Numbered from the stretch's first letter, positions 51,348-60,770 are shown. The stretch: 64,000 bases of DNA from UBA9676 sp963730065 (GCA_963730065.1 CAVSQL010000020.1:248001-312000), one strand, 5' to 3'. Numbers and translations are program-made. Notes: a model not told the origin generated them from the sequence alone.

Positions 51348-51413
51348 ACTCCGATGCTATGGCGGCCCTCTGACAGAACGGGCCGCGCGAAAGGACGCCT
51401 GGCCGCCAGGGGT

Positions 51414-51833
51414 TCAGCGGGCCAGCGGGCGTCGGATCCGGGCCGCGAACAGGTCGCGCAGGCTGACCACGCCGCAGACGGTGCGGCCTTCCACGACCGG
51501 GAGGTGGCGGAACCCGTTCATCAGCATGATCTGCGCCGCGTCCTCGGCGGACGTATCCGGGCTGGCCGAGTGAGGGTCGGGGGTCATCCATTCCGAGACC
51601 TTGGATACTGACAGTTCCGCACCGGACGCGGCGGCTTTGAGGACATCGCGCTCGGTGAGGATCCCGGCGAGAAACGACCCTTGCATGACTACGGCCGAGC
51701 CCGCGTTCGCCTCGACCATGACCGCGGCCGCCGCCTCCACGGGCGTGTCCGGCGTCGTCGTCGCCACCCGGGTAGTCATGAGATCCCGCAGCACCGCCCC
51801 CGATGACATCCGGGGGTTCCGCGGCTCAGTCAC
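51414..51833 (-). CDS. CBS-domain protein
   Basis: 139 aa with two CBS motifs: LRDLMTTRVATTTPDTPVEAAAAVMVEANAGSAVVMQGSFLAGILTERDVLKA and VSEWMTPDPHSASPDTSAEDAAQIMLMNGFRHLPVVEGRTVCGVVSLRDLFA. A pair of CBS repeats is an adenosyl-ligand (AMP/ATP/SAM) sensor. GTG at 51831-51833 has GGGGGGAG and overlaps the preceding 80-aa gene by 8 bases; the longer open frame upstream is antisense-like. Typical stress-linked gene of actinomycetes. Confidence 0.85.
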   Translation of the reverse strand: MTEPRNPRMSSGAVLRDLMTTRVATTTPDTPVEAAAAVMVEANAGSAVVMQGSFLAGILTERDVLKAAASGAELSVSKVSEWMTPDPHSASPDTSAEDAAQIMLMNGFRHLPVVEGRTVCGVVSLRDLFAARIRRPLAR

Positions 51834-52068
51834 TCCCCCCCACCTCATCGAGATCGGCGTCGCGGTGGGGAGTGGCTGGCCCGTCGAGTTCCTCGCAGAG
51901 CATTCGCCACAGCGAGCCCGCCCACATGGACAGGCCGGGCCACTTCTTCCAGAACAGCTGCAGTGTCGTCTCGTCGAACGCAGCGTGGGCCTGCTCAGGG
52001 GTGACGGCATCCCTGAGGTCCTCGAGGCGGTGGATCACCTCGAGCAACTGATCGGCGAACTCGTCCAT
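51826..52068 (-). CDS. Small helical protein coupled to CBS gene
   Basis: 80 aa from ATG 52066-52068 (MDEFADQLLEVIHRLEDLRDAVTPEQAHAAFDETTLQLFWKKWPGLSMWAGSLWRMLCEEL). Its 3' end overlaps the CBS gene start. Amphipathic N-terminal helix and Trp-rich centre. No family recognised. Codon bias fits coding. Confidence 0.65.
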   Translation of the reverse strand: MDEFADQLLEVIHRLEDLRDAVTPEQAHAAFDETTLQLFWKKWPGLSMWAGSLWRMLCEELDGPATPHRDADLDEVGGSD

Positions 52069-52202
52069 GCGATTACCTCGGTGCGAGTGTAAATCGGCCG
52101 GCCCGGCAAGACGAGGGCCCGGCGTCCGCAACCCAATTTCCGGCGGCCCACAGGCCAGCCCCACCAATCACCGCGCAGCCGGCCGCCACAGCGAAACGGG
52201 CC

Positions 52203-55148
52203 TCAGCCTCGCAGCGCCACCACCTCGTCCAGCCCGGCCCGGAGGTCGTCGGCGAGCCGGCCGGGATCGGAGACCGCCATCGTGTCGGAGTTGATGCCGA
52301 TACAGCAGTCCCCCTCGTGCGACAGCAGGGTGATCATCGCCGCGCATCCGGGCAGCGGGCCGAACGGGTACATATGCGTGATCCGCGAGCCCGCGATGTA
52401 CACCGGGTAGGGCACCCCGGGGATGCTGGATACCTGCACGTCGTTCGTGCTGGTCAGCCGGCTTGAGACCACCCCGACCAGGGGCGCGGGCAGCCAGCCG
52501 ACCGCCGGCGCCAGCGCCATGGTCACCGCGTCGGACGCGGCGCCGCTGGACGCACGGGCGGCCAGCACGAACTGCCGCACGGCGGCGATCCGCGCCGCCG
52601 GGTCGGGCTCGGCCATGGGCGCGGCGAACCGGGCGCCGGTGAAGCGGTTCCCGCCCTGCGGGTCGTCCTTGTTGCGCAGGCTGATCGGGAACCCGACGGT
52701 GAGGTGGTCGAGCGGGGCGTGGAACCACTCGTGGTAGCGGCGGAACCCGCCGATCACCGCGGCCAGCAGCCCGTCGTTGAGCGAGCCGCCGACCGCCTTC
52801 GCCCCGGCCTTGAGGTCGGCCAGCGGCACGTCGACGACCTCGAAGTGCCAGCTGCCGCCGCGCCGGGCCAGCAGCTCCGAGCCGCGCGGCGGGGCCGCGT
52901 TCTGGCCGACGAACCGGGCGGCGCCGACCGCCCGCCCGGCCGCCCGGGTGACGGTTCCGGCCGCCCGCGGGACCGTGTCCCACGGCCGGGCCAGCGCCCC
53001 CACCACCCCGGCGCCCTGCCGCACCGCCACCCCCGGCACGGACTTGACCGCGCCCGCGACCTGCCCGGCGAACAATCCCACCCGCGACGCGCCAGTAGCC
53101 CCGTCCCCGCTCGCGGGCGGCGGAGGCTCCGGCCGGCCCGGGTCGTGCTCGGGGGTGCGGCTGTGCAGCCGCACCATCAGCTGGACCGCGCCGAGCCCGT
53201 CGGTGACGCTGTGGTGGCTCTTGACCGCGTACCCGGCCCGGCCGTCGTCGAGGCCCTCCACCAGCAGCGCGTCCCACAGCGGCCGGTCGCGGTCGAACGG
53301 CGCGGCGGCGAACTCCTGCACGATGTCGAGCAGCTCACGCATCGAGCCGGGGACGGGCAGCACCACCCGGTGGACGTGCTGGGAGATGTCAAAGGCGGGA
53401 TCCGCCGCCCAGGTCGGGGTGCCGAGCGCGAACGCCGGCTCGACCACCCGCTGCCGCATCCGCGGCACCATCCGCGATGCCCACTCGTGCGCGGCGAGCA
53501 GCCGGTCCCAGTCGGGGGCGTGGTCGAGCAGCTCGAGCAGGCTGACGTTGGCCCGCAGCCGCGGGTCGGCCGATTCCGCGCGCCACATGGCCGTTTCCAG
53601 CGGGTTCATCTGAGTGGAGGCGCCCCAGTCCAGCGGCGCCGCCGGCCGCTGGATGGGGCGGCCGGCGCTCGCCGGCGCCGTCACCCTCACCTGTCCGGAT
53701 CCGGAGGTGGGCCAGTTGGCCAGCGTCGCCAGATACTGCCCGCGGACCTGGCGGACGTGCGCGTCGAGGTCCGCGGCCACCCAGCCGGTGGTCGGGATCG
53801 GGGGCAGGACCGCGACCTGCACCGTGCCCGAGTGGATGATCTTCGCCCGGCGCCACATCAGCTCGCCCGAGTTGCGGATGACGATCGGCACGATCGGCAC
53901 CCCCGCCTCCATCGCGACGTGGAAGGCCCCCTTCTTGAACGGCCCGAGCGCGGGGGTCGGCGACCGGGTGCCCTCCGGCGCGATCACCAGCGAGATGCCG
54001 TCGCGCAGTTTCTGCACGGCCGGCCCGAGGGCCCTGACCGCCTGGTCGTGGTCGTGGCGGTCGACGAACGCCACGTCGGCGAGCCGGAACATGAGCCCGA
54101 ACCCGGGGCTGCGGGCCAGCTCCTTCTTCGCCACCCCGGTGAACCCGCCGTGCAGCAGCTTGGCCAGGATGAGCACGTCCAGCTGGCTCTGGTGGTTGAA
54201 CAGGAACACGGCGGGCCTGGCCGCCAGGTGCTCGCCGCCGGAGACGTCCAGCCGCACGCCGGCCAGCATGCTCCCGAGCTCGCCCGCGAACGTGGTGCCC
54301 AGGTCGACCGCCTCCCGCCGGGAGCCGGTCGCCGCCCCCAGCGCCGCGCCGGTGGCGAAGCCGCCGAACAGGCCGGCCAGCCCCGCCGCCGTGCGGGCGA
54401 GGTCCCGCACCCCGGGCCGGCCGCGGGAGCGGAACCGGGCCACCGGCCATCCGGACTCCCGCGCCACCTTCTCCAGCTCGCGGCCGGGGTTGATGGCCCG
54501 CGGCCGCCCGACGGTCCGCAGGAACGGCACGTCCTCGTCGCCGTTGGAGTAGGCGTAGCTCTCGGCCAGGTCGATGCCGTGCTCGCCGGCGAACGCGCCG
54601 ACCGCCGCCGCCTTGCCCCCCCGCCACAGCAGCGGTCCGCCGGGGCGGCCGGTGGCAATGCCGTTCACGATCTCCACCGGTGACACCAGGATGTGCTCAA
54701 CGCCCATCGCCCGGGCCGCCGGCTCCACCTGGAACCGGGTGGCGGAGGAGGCCAGCACGACCGTGTGCCCGGCCCGGCGGTGCGCCTCCACCAGCCGCCA
54801 TCCCTCCGGGTACAGCGAGCCGGAGATGGCCTGCACGAACAGCCGCTCCCCCAGTTCGGTGAGCTCGTCCTCGGTGCGCCCGGCCCACACGCGCATGCTC
54901 AGCACCGTGAGCCGCTCGAAGTCCTCCTCGGTGGTCACGCCGCGCAGGCCGGTGAGCAGCAGCTGGCCCAGGTCGGCCGGTGCGACCCGCCCCGACCGCA
55001 GGTAGTACCGGGCGAACGCCGACAGCGAGTACCCGTCGATCAGGGTGCCGTCGAAGTCGACGAACGCCCCCACCCGCGGGCCGTCCGGCCCGTTCTCCAC
55101 GTCGGCGATCAGCTGTTCTTCCGACCACAGCTGGTTAGGGCTCGACAC
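52203..55148 (-). CDS. Fusion: HAD-IB phosphatase + PlsC acyltransferase + WS/DGAT acyltransferase
   Basis: 981 aa with three enzymes in order. HAD-IB domain (~25-235): FVDFDGTL nucleophile Asp31/Asp33, SSATRF, and the Asp in SNGDEDV. PlsC acyltransferase (~290-480): FNHQSQLDVLI (HX4D), EGTRSPTP and APIVPIVI-like PIVPIVIRN. WS/DGAT (~530-975): KSHHSVTDGLGAVQ (HHxxxDG) and a C-terminal YPVYIAGSRITHMYPFGPLPG. Mycobacteria encode the HAD-PlsC part and WS/DGAT part separately next to plsB2; here they are one protein. Predicted chain: lysophosphatidate acylation, phosphatidate dephosphorylation, triacylglycerol/wax formation. The GTG at 55146-55148 (AGGAGG upstream) overlaps plsB by 14 bases. Confidence 0.88.
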   Translation of the reverse strand: MSSPNQLWSEEQLIADVENGPDGPRVGAFVDFDGTLIDGYSLSAFARYYLRSGRVAPADLGQLLLTGLRGVTTEEDFERLTVLSMRVWAGRTEDELTELGERLFVQAISGSLYPEGWRLVEAHRRAGHTVVLASSATRFQVEPAARAMGVEHILVSPVEIVNGIATGRPGGPLLWRGGKAAAVGAFAGEHGIDLAESYAYSNGDEDVPFLRTVGRPRAINPGRELEKVARESGWPVARFRSRGRPGVRDLARTAAGLAGLFGGFATGAALGAATGSRREAVDLGTTFAGELGSMLAGVRLDVSGGEHLAARPAVFLFNHQSQLDVLILAKLLHGGFTGVAKKELARSPGFGLMFRLADVAFVDRHDHDQAVRALGPAVQKLRDGISLVIAPEGTRSPTPALGPFKKGAFHVAMEAGVPIVPIVIRNSGELMWRRAKIIHSGTVQVAVLPPIPTTGWVAADLDAHVRQVRGQYLATLANWPTSGSGQVRVTAPASAGRPIQRPAAPLDWGASTQMNPLETAMWRAESADPRLRANVSLLELLDHAPDWDRLLAAHEWASRMVPRMRQRVVEPAFALGTPTWAADPAFDISQHVHRVVLPVPGSMRELLDIVQEFAAAPFDRDRPLWDALLVEGLDDGRAGYAVKSHHSVTDGLGAVQLMVRLHSRTPEHDPGRPEPPPPASGDGATGASRVGLFAGQVAGAVKSVPGVAVRQGAGVVGALARPWDTVPRAAGTVTRAAGRAVGAARFVGQNAAPPRGSELLARRGGSWHFEVVDVPLADLKAGAKAVGGSLNDGLLAAVIGGFRRYHEWFHAPLDHLTVGFPISLRNKDDPQGGNRFTGARFAAPMAEPDPAARIAAVRQFVLAARASSGAASDAVTMALAPAVGWLPAPLVGVVSSRLTSTNDVQVSSIPGVPYPVYIAGSRITHMYPFGPLPGCAAMITLLSHEGDCCIGINSDTMAVSDPGRLADDLRAGLDEVVALRG

Positions 55149-57402
55149 CGACCGCCTCCTGCCGGGACGTTGCATCGATCTCGTCGATCACGATCAGCCG
55201 CGCCACCAGGTCGCGCAGCCGCGCGGCAAAGGCCCGCCGGCTGGCGGCCAGCTCCTCGCCGCCCGGCCCGATCAGGTCCTGGTTCGCGGCGAGCTTCAGG
55301 GCGCCGGAGAACAGCTCCCGCGACAGCGACTCCGGCCCGTGCAGCCGCCCCTGCAGCAGCATCTGCTGCCCGACGCCGCCGCACTCGCCGAGGAACGCCG
55401 ATTCCGCGACCGGCTGGCCGGGCGGGTGCGCGGCGAGCCGTTCGGCCACCACGAGCTGCGCGTCCAGGAACGAGCGCAGCACCCGGTCCGCCACCAGCAC
55501 CGGCGCGAGTTCCAGCACCGCGCGCCCGTCGGCCACCGTCTCCCAGCTCGGGTGCAGCCGCTCGAGCTCGGCGGCGAGCTCCGCCCGGTAGGACGCCCTG
55601 TCCGGGAAGAAAAACTCGAACTTCAGCTGGTCACGCAGCCGCATCGCCTCGTCCCACCGATCCCCGGGTTGACTCAGCAAAACGAGCTCCGCCACCGCCC
55701 GGTGCACGAAGTGGTGAATGGCGCTGTTGCGGTAGAACGCGGCGACCAGGTGCTGGCCCCGTTCGATGGCGTACACCGGCTCCTCCCCGCCGGTGTAGAC
55801 GGTGACCACGTTCTGCTGGGCCAGCGCGTCGAGCACGCGGCGCACGCCGGCCTCGCTTCGCAGCACGTCGTCCGAGTGCGGCAGCCTTCGCTGCGTCAGA
55901 TAAGAGCGGAGCGGCTCGAGCACCCCGCGGACCTGGGCCAGCGTCAGCGCGCGGTCGCGGACGCCCAGCAGCGCCAGCGTGACCAGCGCGGTCGCGGTCA
56001 CCGGGGTGACCCGGTTGATCCGGACGGCCACCTCGAACGCCATTTTCTGCACCGTGAGCCGCTGGGCGTCCGGATCGCCGTCCTGGCCGGCCAGCGCGTC
56101 CCGCACCGACAGCGGCTCGGCGAAACAGATGTGCACCGTGCCGATCTTGGTGAGCTGCCCCCGGGCGTAGGACGCGAGCCAGCTGAGCCCTTCCGGCTTC
56201 TTGGCCGCGCCGCCCTGCTCGGCGGCCATCGCCGACACCTCGCGGAGCTGGTCGTAGGTGATGGCCACCGGCACCAGATAGGCGTCGTCGGCCCGGCCGC
56301 GGGCGATGGCGTCGGCGACGTAGGCCAGCAGGCCGTACCGCGGCGGGCGCAGCTTGCCGGTCCGGGAGCGGCCGCCTTCCATGTACCACTCAAGGTTGAA
56401 GCGCTTGGCCAGCAGGTAGCCAAGGTACTCACGCAGCGCCAGCTTGTAGATCTCGTCGTCGCCGATGCTGCGCCGGATGAACACAAAGCCGGATCGCTTG
56501 GCCAGCAGGCTGAGCGGCCAGATGCGGAGGTTGTCGCCACCGACGACGTGGTTCCGCGGGAAGTCGTGTGCGGCGAGGACGTCGGCCAGCAGCAGCGGGT
56601 CCGCGTAGGAGCGGTGGCTGGGCAGGAAGACCAGCGCGTGGCGGCGGTTCAGCTCCCGCAGCCGGTCCAGCCCGGCCGTGTCGGCCTGGACGTCCCAGGC
56701 GTAGGCGTGCAGCGGGCGCAGCGCGCCGGAGAGCAGATCGACCGCGACCGGGCTCATGGAGGCGACCAGGCCGTCGAGGTCGGCCCGGGCGCGTTCCGCC
56801 GTTTCCTGCTCGGTCAGGCCGAGCCGGGCGGCGAGCGCGGCGGCGTCGGCGCGGAATCCCGGCGTGTCCTCGATCGCCTCGGCGACGTCTTTCGGCACTT
56901 TGTAGCGGTAGCCGAGCAGCGCGCGTTCGGCACGGTCCAGCGCGAGCCGGGCCTGCCTGGACACGAACTGCGCGAACGAGCCGGCCCCGCCCCAGCGCTC
57001 GCGCAGCGCCGCCACGGTGGCGGGCTCGGCGACCACCAGCTGGGCCCGGCCGGGTTCCCGCCGCATGATGGTCCGCTGCCAGAACACCGGCGGGTGGCGC
57101 GGGTTGACCTGTGACAGGACGTCGGCCCAGCGGACCCGCCGCTCGCCGTCGCGCTCGGGCGGCAGCCAGGCGACGCGGGCGGCGGTGACCAGGGTGTCCG
57201 GCGGCGAGGTGGCCAGGGACCGGGCCAGTCCCGGGCCGTCCAGCGGTACCACGGCGGACGGGCGCACGTCTGCCTCCCGCAGCCACCGTTTCACCAGCGT
57301 GCGTTCCACCCCGCTGCCCGGCTCGGCGAGCAGGATCAGCCGGGTCTCGGCGCCCTCCGGGCGGCCACCTGCCGGCGACTGTGCTGGCCGCGGGCTGCCC
57401 AT
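55135..57402 (-). CDS. plsB: Glycerol-3-phosphate 1-O-acyltransferase (PlsB)
   Basis: 755 aa. The acyltransferase block contains LPSHRSYADPLLL (HX4D), IWPLSLLAKRSGFVFIRRSIGDDEIYKLALREYL, MEGGRSRTGKLRPPRYGLL (EGxRSRxGK) and VPVAITYDQ. This is the long PlsB architecture of actinomycetes/mycobacteria (PlsB2) rather than the short PlsY. It uses acyl-CoA or acyl-ACP to make lysophosphatidate. ATG 57400-57402 has GGAGGAAGGAG upstream. Its stop overlaps the triple fusion: the pair is one operon making diacylglycerol-derived neutral lipid and phospholipid. Confidence 0.93.
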   Translation of the reverse strand: MGSPRPAQSPAGGRPEGAETRLILLAEPGSGVERTLVKRWLREADVRPSAVVPLDGPGLARSLATSPPDTLVTAARVAWLPPERDGERRVRWADVLSQVNPRHPPVFWQRTIMRREPGRAQLVVAEPATVAALRERWGGAGSFAQFVSRQARLALDRAERALLGYRYKVPKDVAEAIEDTPGFRADAAALAARLGLTEQETAERARADLDGLVASMSPVAVDLLSGALRPLHAYAWDVQADTAGLDRLRELNRRHALVFLPSHRSYADPLLLADVLAAHDFPRNHVVGGDNLRIWPLSLLAKRSGFVFIRRSIGDDEIYKLALREYLGYLLAKRFNLEWYMEGGRSRTGKLRPPRYGLLAYVADAIARGRADDAYLVPVAITYDQLREVSAMAAEQGGAAKKPEGLSWLASYARGQLTKIGTVHICFAEPLSVRDALAGQDGDPDAQRLTVQKMAFEVAVRINRVTPVTATALVTLALLGVRDRALTLAQVRGVLEPLRSYLTQRRLPHSDDVLRSEAGVRRVLDALAQQNVVTVYTGGEEPVYAIERGQHLVAAFYRNSAIHHFVHRAVAELVLLSQPGDRWDEAMRLRDQLKFEFFFPDRASYRAELAAELERLHPSWETVADGRAVLELAPVLVADRVLRSFLDAQLVVAERLAAHPPGQPVAESAFLGECGGVGQQMLLQGRLHGPESLSRELFSGALKLAANQDLIGPGGEELAASRRAFAARLRDLVARLIVIDEIDATSRQEAVGVEP

Positions 57403-57549
57403 GCCTGGCTCCTTCCTCCGCCCCCATCCTGCCACCCGGTGATCGAGGTCCCTGGCCGGCCAGGCCTTGACTTCCCGTTCATCTGGCCGTCGGCGGGTGA
57501 CACCTGACGGGCTGGTACCCGCCTGGATCGGGCGCCGGATCCGGGCGGG

Positions 57550-58152
57550 TCAGTCCCGCTGGATGGTGGCCAGCCAGGCCTGCGCGGTCCTGGTGGGGAG
57601 CCCCGCGTTGACCTCGAAGGTGCCGGCCACGATGCTTTCGACGGACCAGCCGTCGCTGAACGCGGCGCGCAGCTCGTCCTGGCGGACGCGGCGGGGCCCG
57701 AACTCGCCGGGCTGGCGGTCGCTGAAGCACATCAGGTAGCAGCTGCCGCCGGGCCGCAGCACCGAGGCCAGGCTGGCGACGTAGCGGGCGCGGCCGTCGT
57801 CGTCGAAGGTGTGGAACAGCCCGCAGTCGATGACCGTGTCGAAGGTCAGGCCCAGCTGGCCGAGGTCCAGCGCGTCGGCGACCTCGAACCGGACCGCCAG
57901 GTCCCGTTCGGCCGCCTTGCGGCGCGCCCGCTCGATGGCGGCCGGCGAGAGGTCCACGCCCGTGGCGTCCGCGCCGTGGGCGGCGGCCAGCAGCGCCTGT
58001 TCCCCGCTGCCGCAGCCCGCGTCCAGCACCTGCCCGCGCAGCAGGCCGTCGTCGGCCAGGCGGACGAACGCCGGCTGCGGCCGGCCGATGTCCCACGGCG
58101 GGGGCGTGTCCGAGGTATAGACCGAATCCCAGCCCGGCGTTGGCGTCGTCAT
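57550..58152 (-). CDS. Class I SAM-dependent methyltransferase
   Basis: 200 aa. DAGCGSGEQALLAAAHGADATGVDLSPAAIERAR is motif I, with the Asp of strand 2 in GVDLS. TFDTVIDCGLFHTFDDDGRARYV is motif II/IV, and RPGGSCYLMCFS motif III. This is a thiopurine-methyltransferase-like small-molecule methylase. ATG overlaps the stop of the kinase-aminotransferase gene (58149-58152), so they are coupled. Target unknown; a metabolite of the coupled enzyme is a reasonable guess. Confidence 0.88.
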   Translation of the reverse strand: MTTPTPGWDSVYTSDTPPPWDIGRPQPAFVRLADDGLLRGQVLDAGCGSGEQALLAAAHGADATGVDLSPAAIERARRKAAERDLAVRFEVADALDLGQLGLTFDTVIDCGLFHTFDDDGRARYVASLASVLRPGGSCYLMCFSDRQPGEFGPRRVRQDELRAAFSDGWSVESIVAGTFEVNAGLPTRTAQAWLATIQRD

Positions 58153-60560
58153 GGCGTCTCCCCGCTCGAAGAGGTGAGGGCGTCGTCGAGGGCCTGGAGC
58201 AGGAGGTCGGCGTGCTCGCGCTGGAAGGCGAGCGGCGGCCGGATCTTCAGCACGTTCCCGTCCGGGCCGGTCGCGCTGATCAGTACCCCCCGTTCCCGCA
58301 GCGCCTCGGTCACCCGCCGGGCGTGGCCCGCCGCGGGCAGCAGAGTGTCCCCAGCCGTGCCCGTGTCCCCCGCCGCCGGCGTGCCCCCCGCGGGCCCGCG
58401 GGCGTCCTTGGCCGCAGAGGCGTTCGCCTCCTCGGCCAGCTCGACGCCGATCAGCAGGCCCTCACCCCGGACGTCCCCGATGATTGGGTGACGCCCCGCG
58501 AGTGCCGCCAGGCCCTGCCGGAGATAGGCGCCGGTCTCCCCGGCGCTGGCCACCAGGCCCTCCTCCTCGATGACGTCGAGCACCGCGAGCGCGGCCGCGC
58601 AGGCGACCGGGTTCCCGCCGAACGTGCTGAACAGCTCCGTCTCCTCAGGCACCGACCCGAGCACCTCGGACCGGACCACCAGCGCCGCGACCGGGAAGCC
58701 GTTGCCCATCGGCTTGCCCATCACCACCATGTCCGGCTCAATCCCCGACGGCTGGAAGCTCCACAGGTGGGTCCCGCACCGGCCGTGCCCGGCCTGCACC
58801 TCGTCGGCCACCAGCAGGCCCCCGAGGGCCCTCGTCCGCCGGGCCGCTTCGGCCAGGTAGGCGGGCGGGGGCGCCACGATGCCGTCGGCGGTGAAGCCCG
58901 GGTCCAGGTAGATCGCGGCGAGGCCGCGGTCGCCGAGCGCGGCGGCGGCGTCATCGATGTGGGCGGCGTAACGTTCCGCCCACCCGGCGGTGTCCCGCCG
59001 GTAGGCTCCCCGGTACCCGTCGGGCGCGGGGATGGTGGCGACGTGGGCGGGCCGCTCCCCCTTGCCCCACTCCTCGGGGGACAGGGCGTGGGTGGCTTCG
59101 GTCAGCCCGTGGTAGGCGCAGGCGCTCACGACCGCACCGGCCCGCCCGGTGGCGGCGCGCGCGATCCGCCAGGCGAGGTCGTTGGCCTCGCTGCCCGAGT
59201 TCACCAGCAGCACGGCGTCGAGCGCGGGCGGCATGGTGGCCTTGAGCCGTTCGGCGAGCTCGACGATCGCCTCGTGCAGGTAGCGGCTATGGGTCGCCAG
59301 CAGCCGCTGCTGCTGCGCCACCGCCCGCGCGACCCGGGGGTGGCTGTGGCCGACTACCGGCACGTTGTTGTAACAGTCGAGATAGCGCCGGTCGTCGGGG
59401 TCGAACAGCCACACGCCCTCGCCGCGGACCAGGTGCACCGGATGGTCGTAGAACAGCGGCGACCGGGGCAGCGCCCGCCGCCGCCGTTCCAGCAGGCTGC
59501 CGGTGCCGGAGCTGCGGTAGGGCAGCCCACGGCAGGCGTCGCGGAACCGCCGGGTGACGGCGTCGAACCCCATCGCCTCGATCGCGTCGAGGAACGCACG
59601 GGCCCCCGGCTCGCCGCTCGCGGCGTACGCGGCGTTGCCCGGGAAGAGCCCGCCGTGCCAGGCGGCGACCGTCACCTCGGTGGCGAGCCTGGCCGCCACC
59701 AGGTCCGCGAGCAGGCCGGCCTCCTCGTCCTCCAGCGGGGTCACCGACACGTAGCCGCCGATCAGCACCTCGGCCGCGTCGATCGCGTCGTCGCGGCCGT
59801 GCAGCACGTCGGCGACGGACACGGCGAGGTCGCAGACCAGCGGCGCGTGGGTCATGTCGCCGAAGTCCACGATCCCGCTGACCCGCAGACCGTCGTCGAG
59901 CAGCACGTTGTCCAGGCTCATGTCGCCGTGGATCACCTGGGCACGCAGCGTCGGCAGCACCGGCTCGACCCGGGCCTCGAACTGGTCCAGCACCCGCTCC
60001 ACCTGGGCTCGGCGCGCGGCGTCGGACAGGTGCTTGAGCAGCAGCCGGAGCTTGGCCGCGTGAGTAAGGTCCCACAGGATCTCGTAGTCGGCCGCGGGGT
60101 GGAAGAAACCGCGCAGCGCCCGCCCCAGCCGGGCCGCGGTCTGTCCGAACGACCGGATCGCCTCCGTGGTGAGCGCCGTGTTCGCGGTCACCCGCCCGGG
60201 CAGGAACGTGAACAGCCGCACCGGGTAGTTCCGGCCATCGGGCCCGCGCACCTCGACCCACGGCTCCCCCACCACGTCCGGCAGGGGCCGCATCACCGGC
60301 AGGCCCGGGTCCACCCGCTCGATGTGGCGGAGCGCAGCGGCCTGCATCTCCACGGTGGACAGGCCGTCCGCCGGGTTGGAGATCTTGAACAGAAGTCGCC
60401 GGCCGTCGGCGGTGTCGGCCCGGAAGTTCTGGTCACGTTCGCCCGCGAGCGGGGTGAGAGAGGTTGCTTCCACGCCGAAGCGGTCCCGGAGGATCCGCCT
60501 GACCGCCTCGTCGTCGAAGGCCGGCGGCGTGGTCTCCAGGGGGTCGGGGCGCTGCACCAT
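58149..60560 (-). CDS. Fusion: APH-type kinase + class III PLP aminotransferase/phospho-lyase
   Basis: 803 aa. Residues ~25-330: APH/hydroxylysine-kinase-like fold, LLFKISNP, catalytic VIHGDMSLDNVLL (HGDxxxxN) and SGIVDFGDM. Residues ~370-800: fold-type I class III aminotransferase, LYDGEGV-like FDPDDRRYLDCYNNVPVVGHSHP, VNSGSEANDLA, YHG, LVADEVQAGHGRCGTHLW, and the Schiff-base Lys in VMGKPMGNGFPVAAL. Eukaryotes pair hydroxylysine kinase with AGXT2L phospho-lyases; bacterial fusions of these two families are known. Predicted: phosphorylate a hydroxyamine, then eliminate phosphate and ammonia. ATG 60558-60560 chosen; upstream ORF to 61412 is a shadow of the SDR. Confidence 0.88.
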   Translation of the reverse strand: MVQRPDPLETTPPAFDDEAVRRILRDRFGVEATSLTPLAGERDQNFRADTADGRRLLFKISNPADGLSTVEMQAAALRHIERVDPGLPVMRPLPDVVGEPWVEVRGPDGRNYPVRLFTFLPGRVTANTALTTEAIRSFGQTAARLGRALRGFFHPAADYEILWDLTHAAKLRLLLKHLSDAARRAQVERVLDQFEARVEPVLPTLRAQVIHGDMSLDNVLLDDGLRVSGIVDFGDMTHAPLVCDLAVSVADVLHGRDDAIDAAEVLIGGYVSVTPLEDEEAGLLADLVAARLATEVTVAAWHGGLFPGNAAYAASGEPGARAFLDAIEAMGFDAVTRRFRDACRGLPYRSSGTGSLLERRRRALPRSPLFYDHPVHLVRGEGVWLFDPDDRRYLDCYNNVPVVGHSHPRVARAVAQQQRLLATHSRYLHEAIVELAERLKATMPPALDAVLLVNSGSEANDLAWRIARAATGRAGAVVSACAYHGLTEATHALSPEEWGKGERPAHVATIPAPDGYRGAYRRDTAGWAERYAAHIDDAAAALGDRGLAAIYLDPGFTADGIVAPPPAYLAEAARRTRALGGLLVADEVQAGHGRCGTHLWSFQPSGIEPDMVVMGKPMGNGFPVAALVVRSEVLGSVPEETELFSTFGGNPVACAAALAVLDVIEEEGLVASAGETGAYLRQGLAALAGRHPIIGDVRGEGLLIGVELAEEANASAAKDARGPAGGTPAAGDTGTAGDTLLPAAGHARRVTEALRERGVLISATGPDGNVLKIRPPLAFQREHADLLLQALDDALTSSSGETP

Positions 60561-60680
60561 AGGCTCGAAGGTATCTTGCGGCCTGGCGCCCCGCCACGGC
60601 CCGGTACCTGGCCAGCGTCTGCCCTCGGTCCCCTTGTCACGCCCGGGCCAGGAGCCACGGGCGGGGGCCGGGCCCGGCCA

Positions 60681-60724
60681 GCGTGCATGTCCGGCCGGCT
60701 GAACGCCTTGCCGGACATGCACGC
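60681..60724. repeat. Perfect 15-bp inverted repeat in divergent promoter region
   Basis: GCGTGCATGTCCGGC (60681-60695) and its exact inverse (60710-60724), 14-base loop, between the kinase-aminotransferase gene (start 60560) and the SDR (start 60771). Could be an operator or a transcribed hairpin in an SDR leader. Confidence 0.6.
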
Positions 60725-60770
60725 CGTCCGTACCACTTCCTCGCGGTCCGCTGCTGCATAGGATCGGACA

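Noticed and set aside
52704..54683. 659-codon plus-strand frame over the triple fusion
   Set aside because: Antisense shadow with no domain; minus strand has HAD, PlsC and WS/DGAT motifs.
58140..60761. 873-codon plus-strand frame opposite the kinase-aminotransferase gene
   Set aside because: Pure shadow of the GC3-rich gene: Arg/Gly/Pro-rich with no motif; the minus strand has complete enzyme domains.
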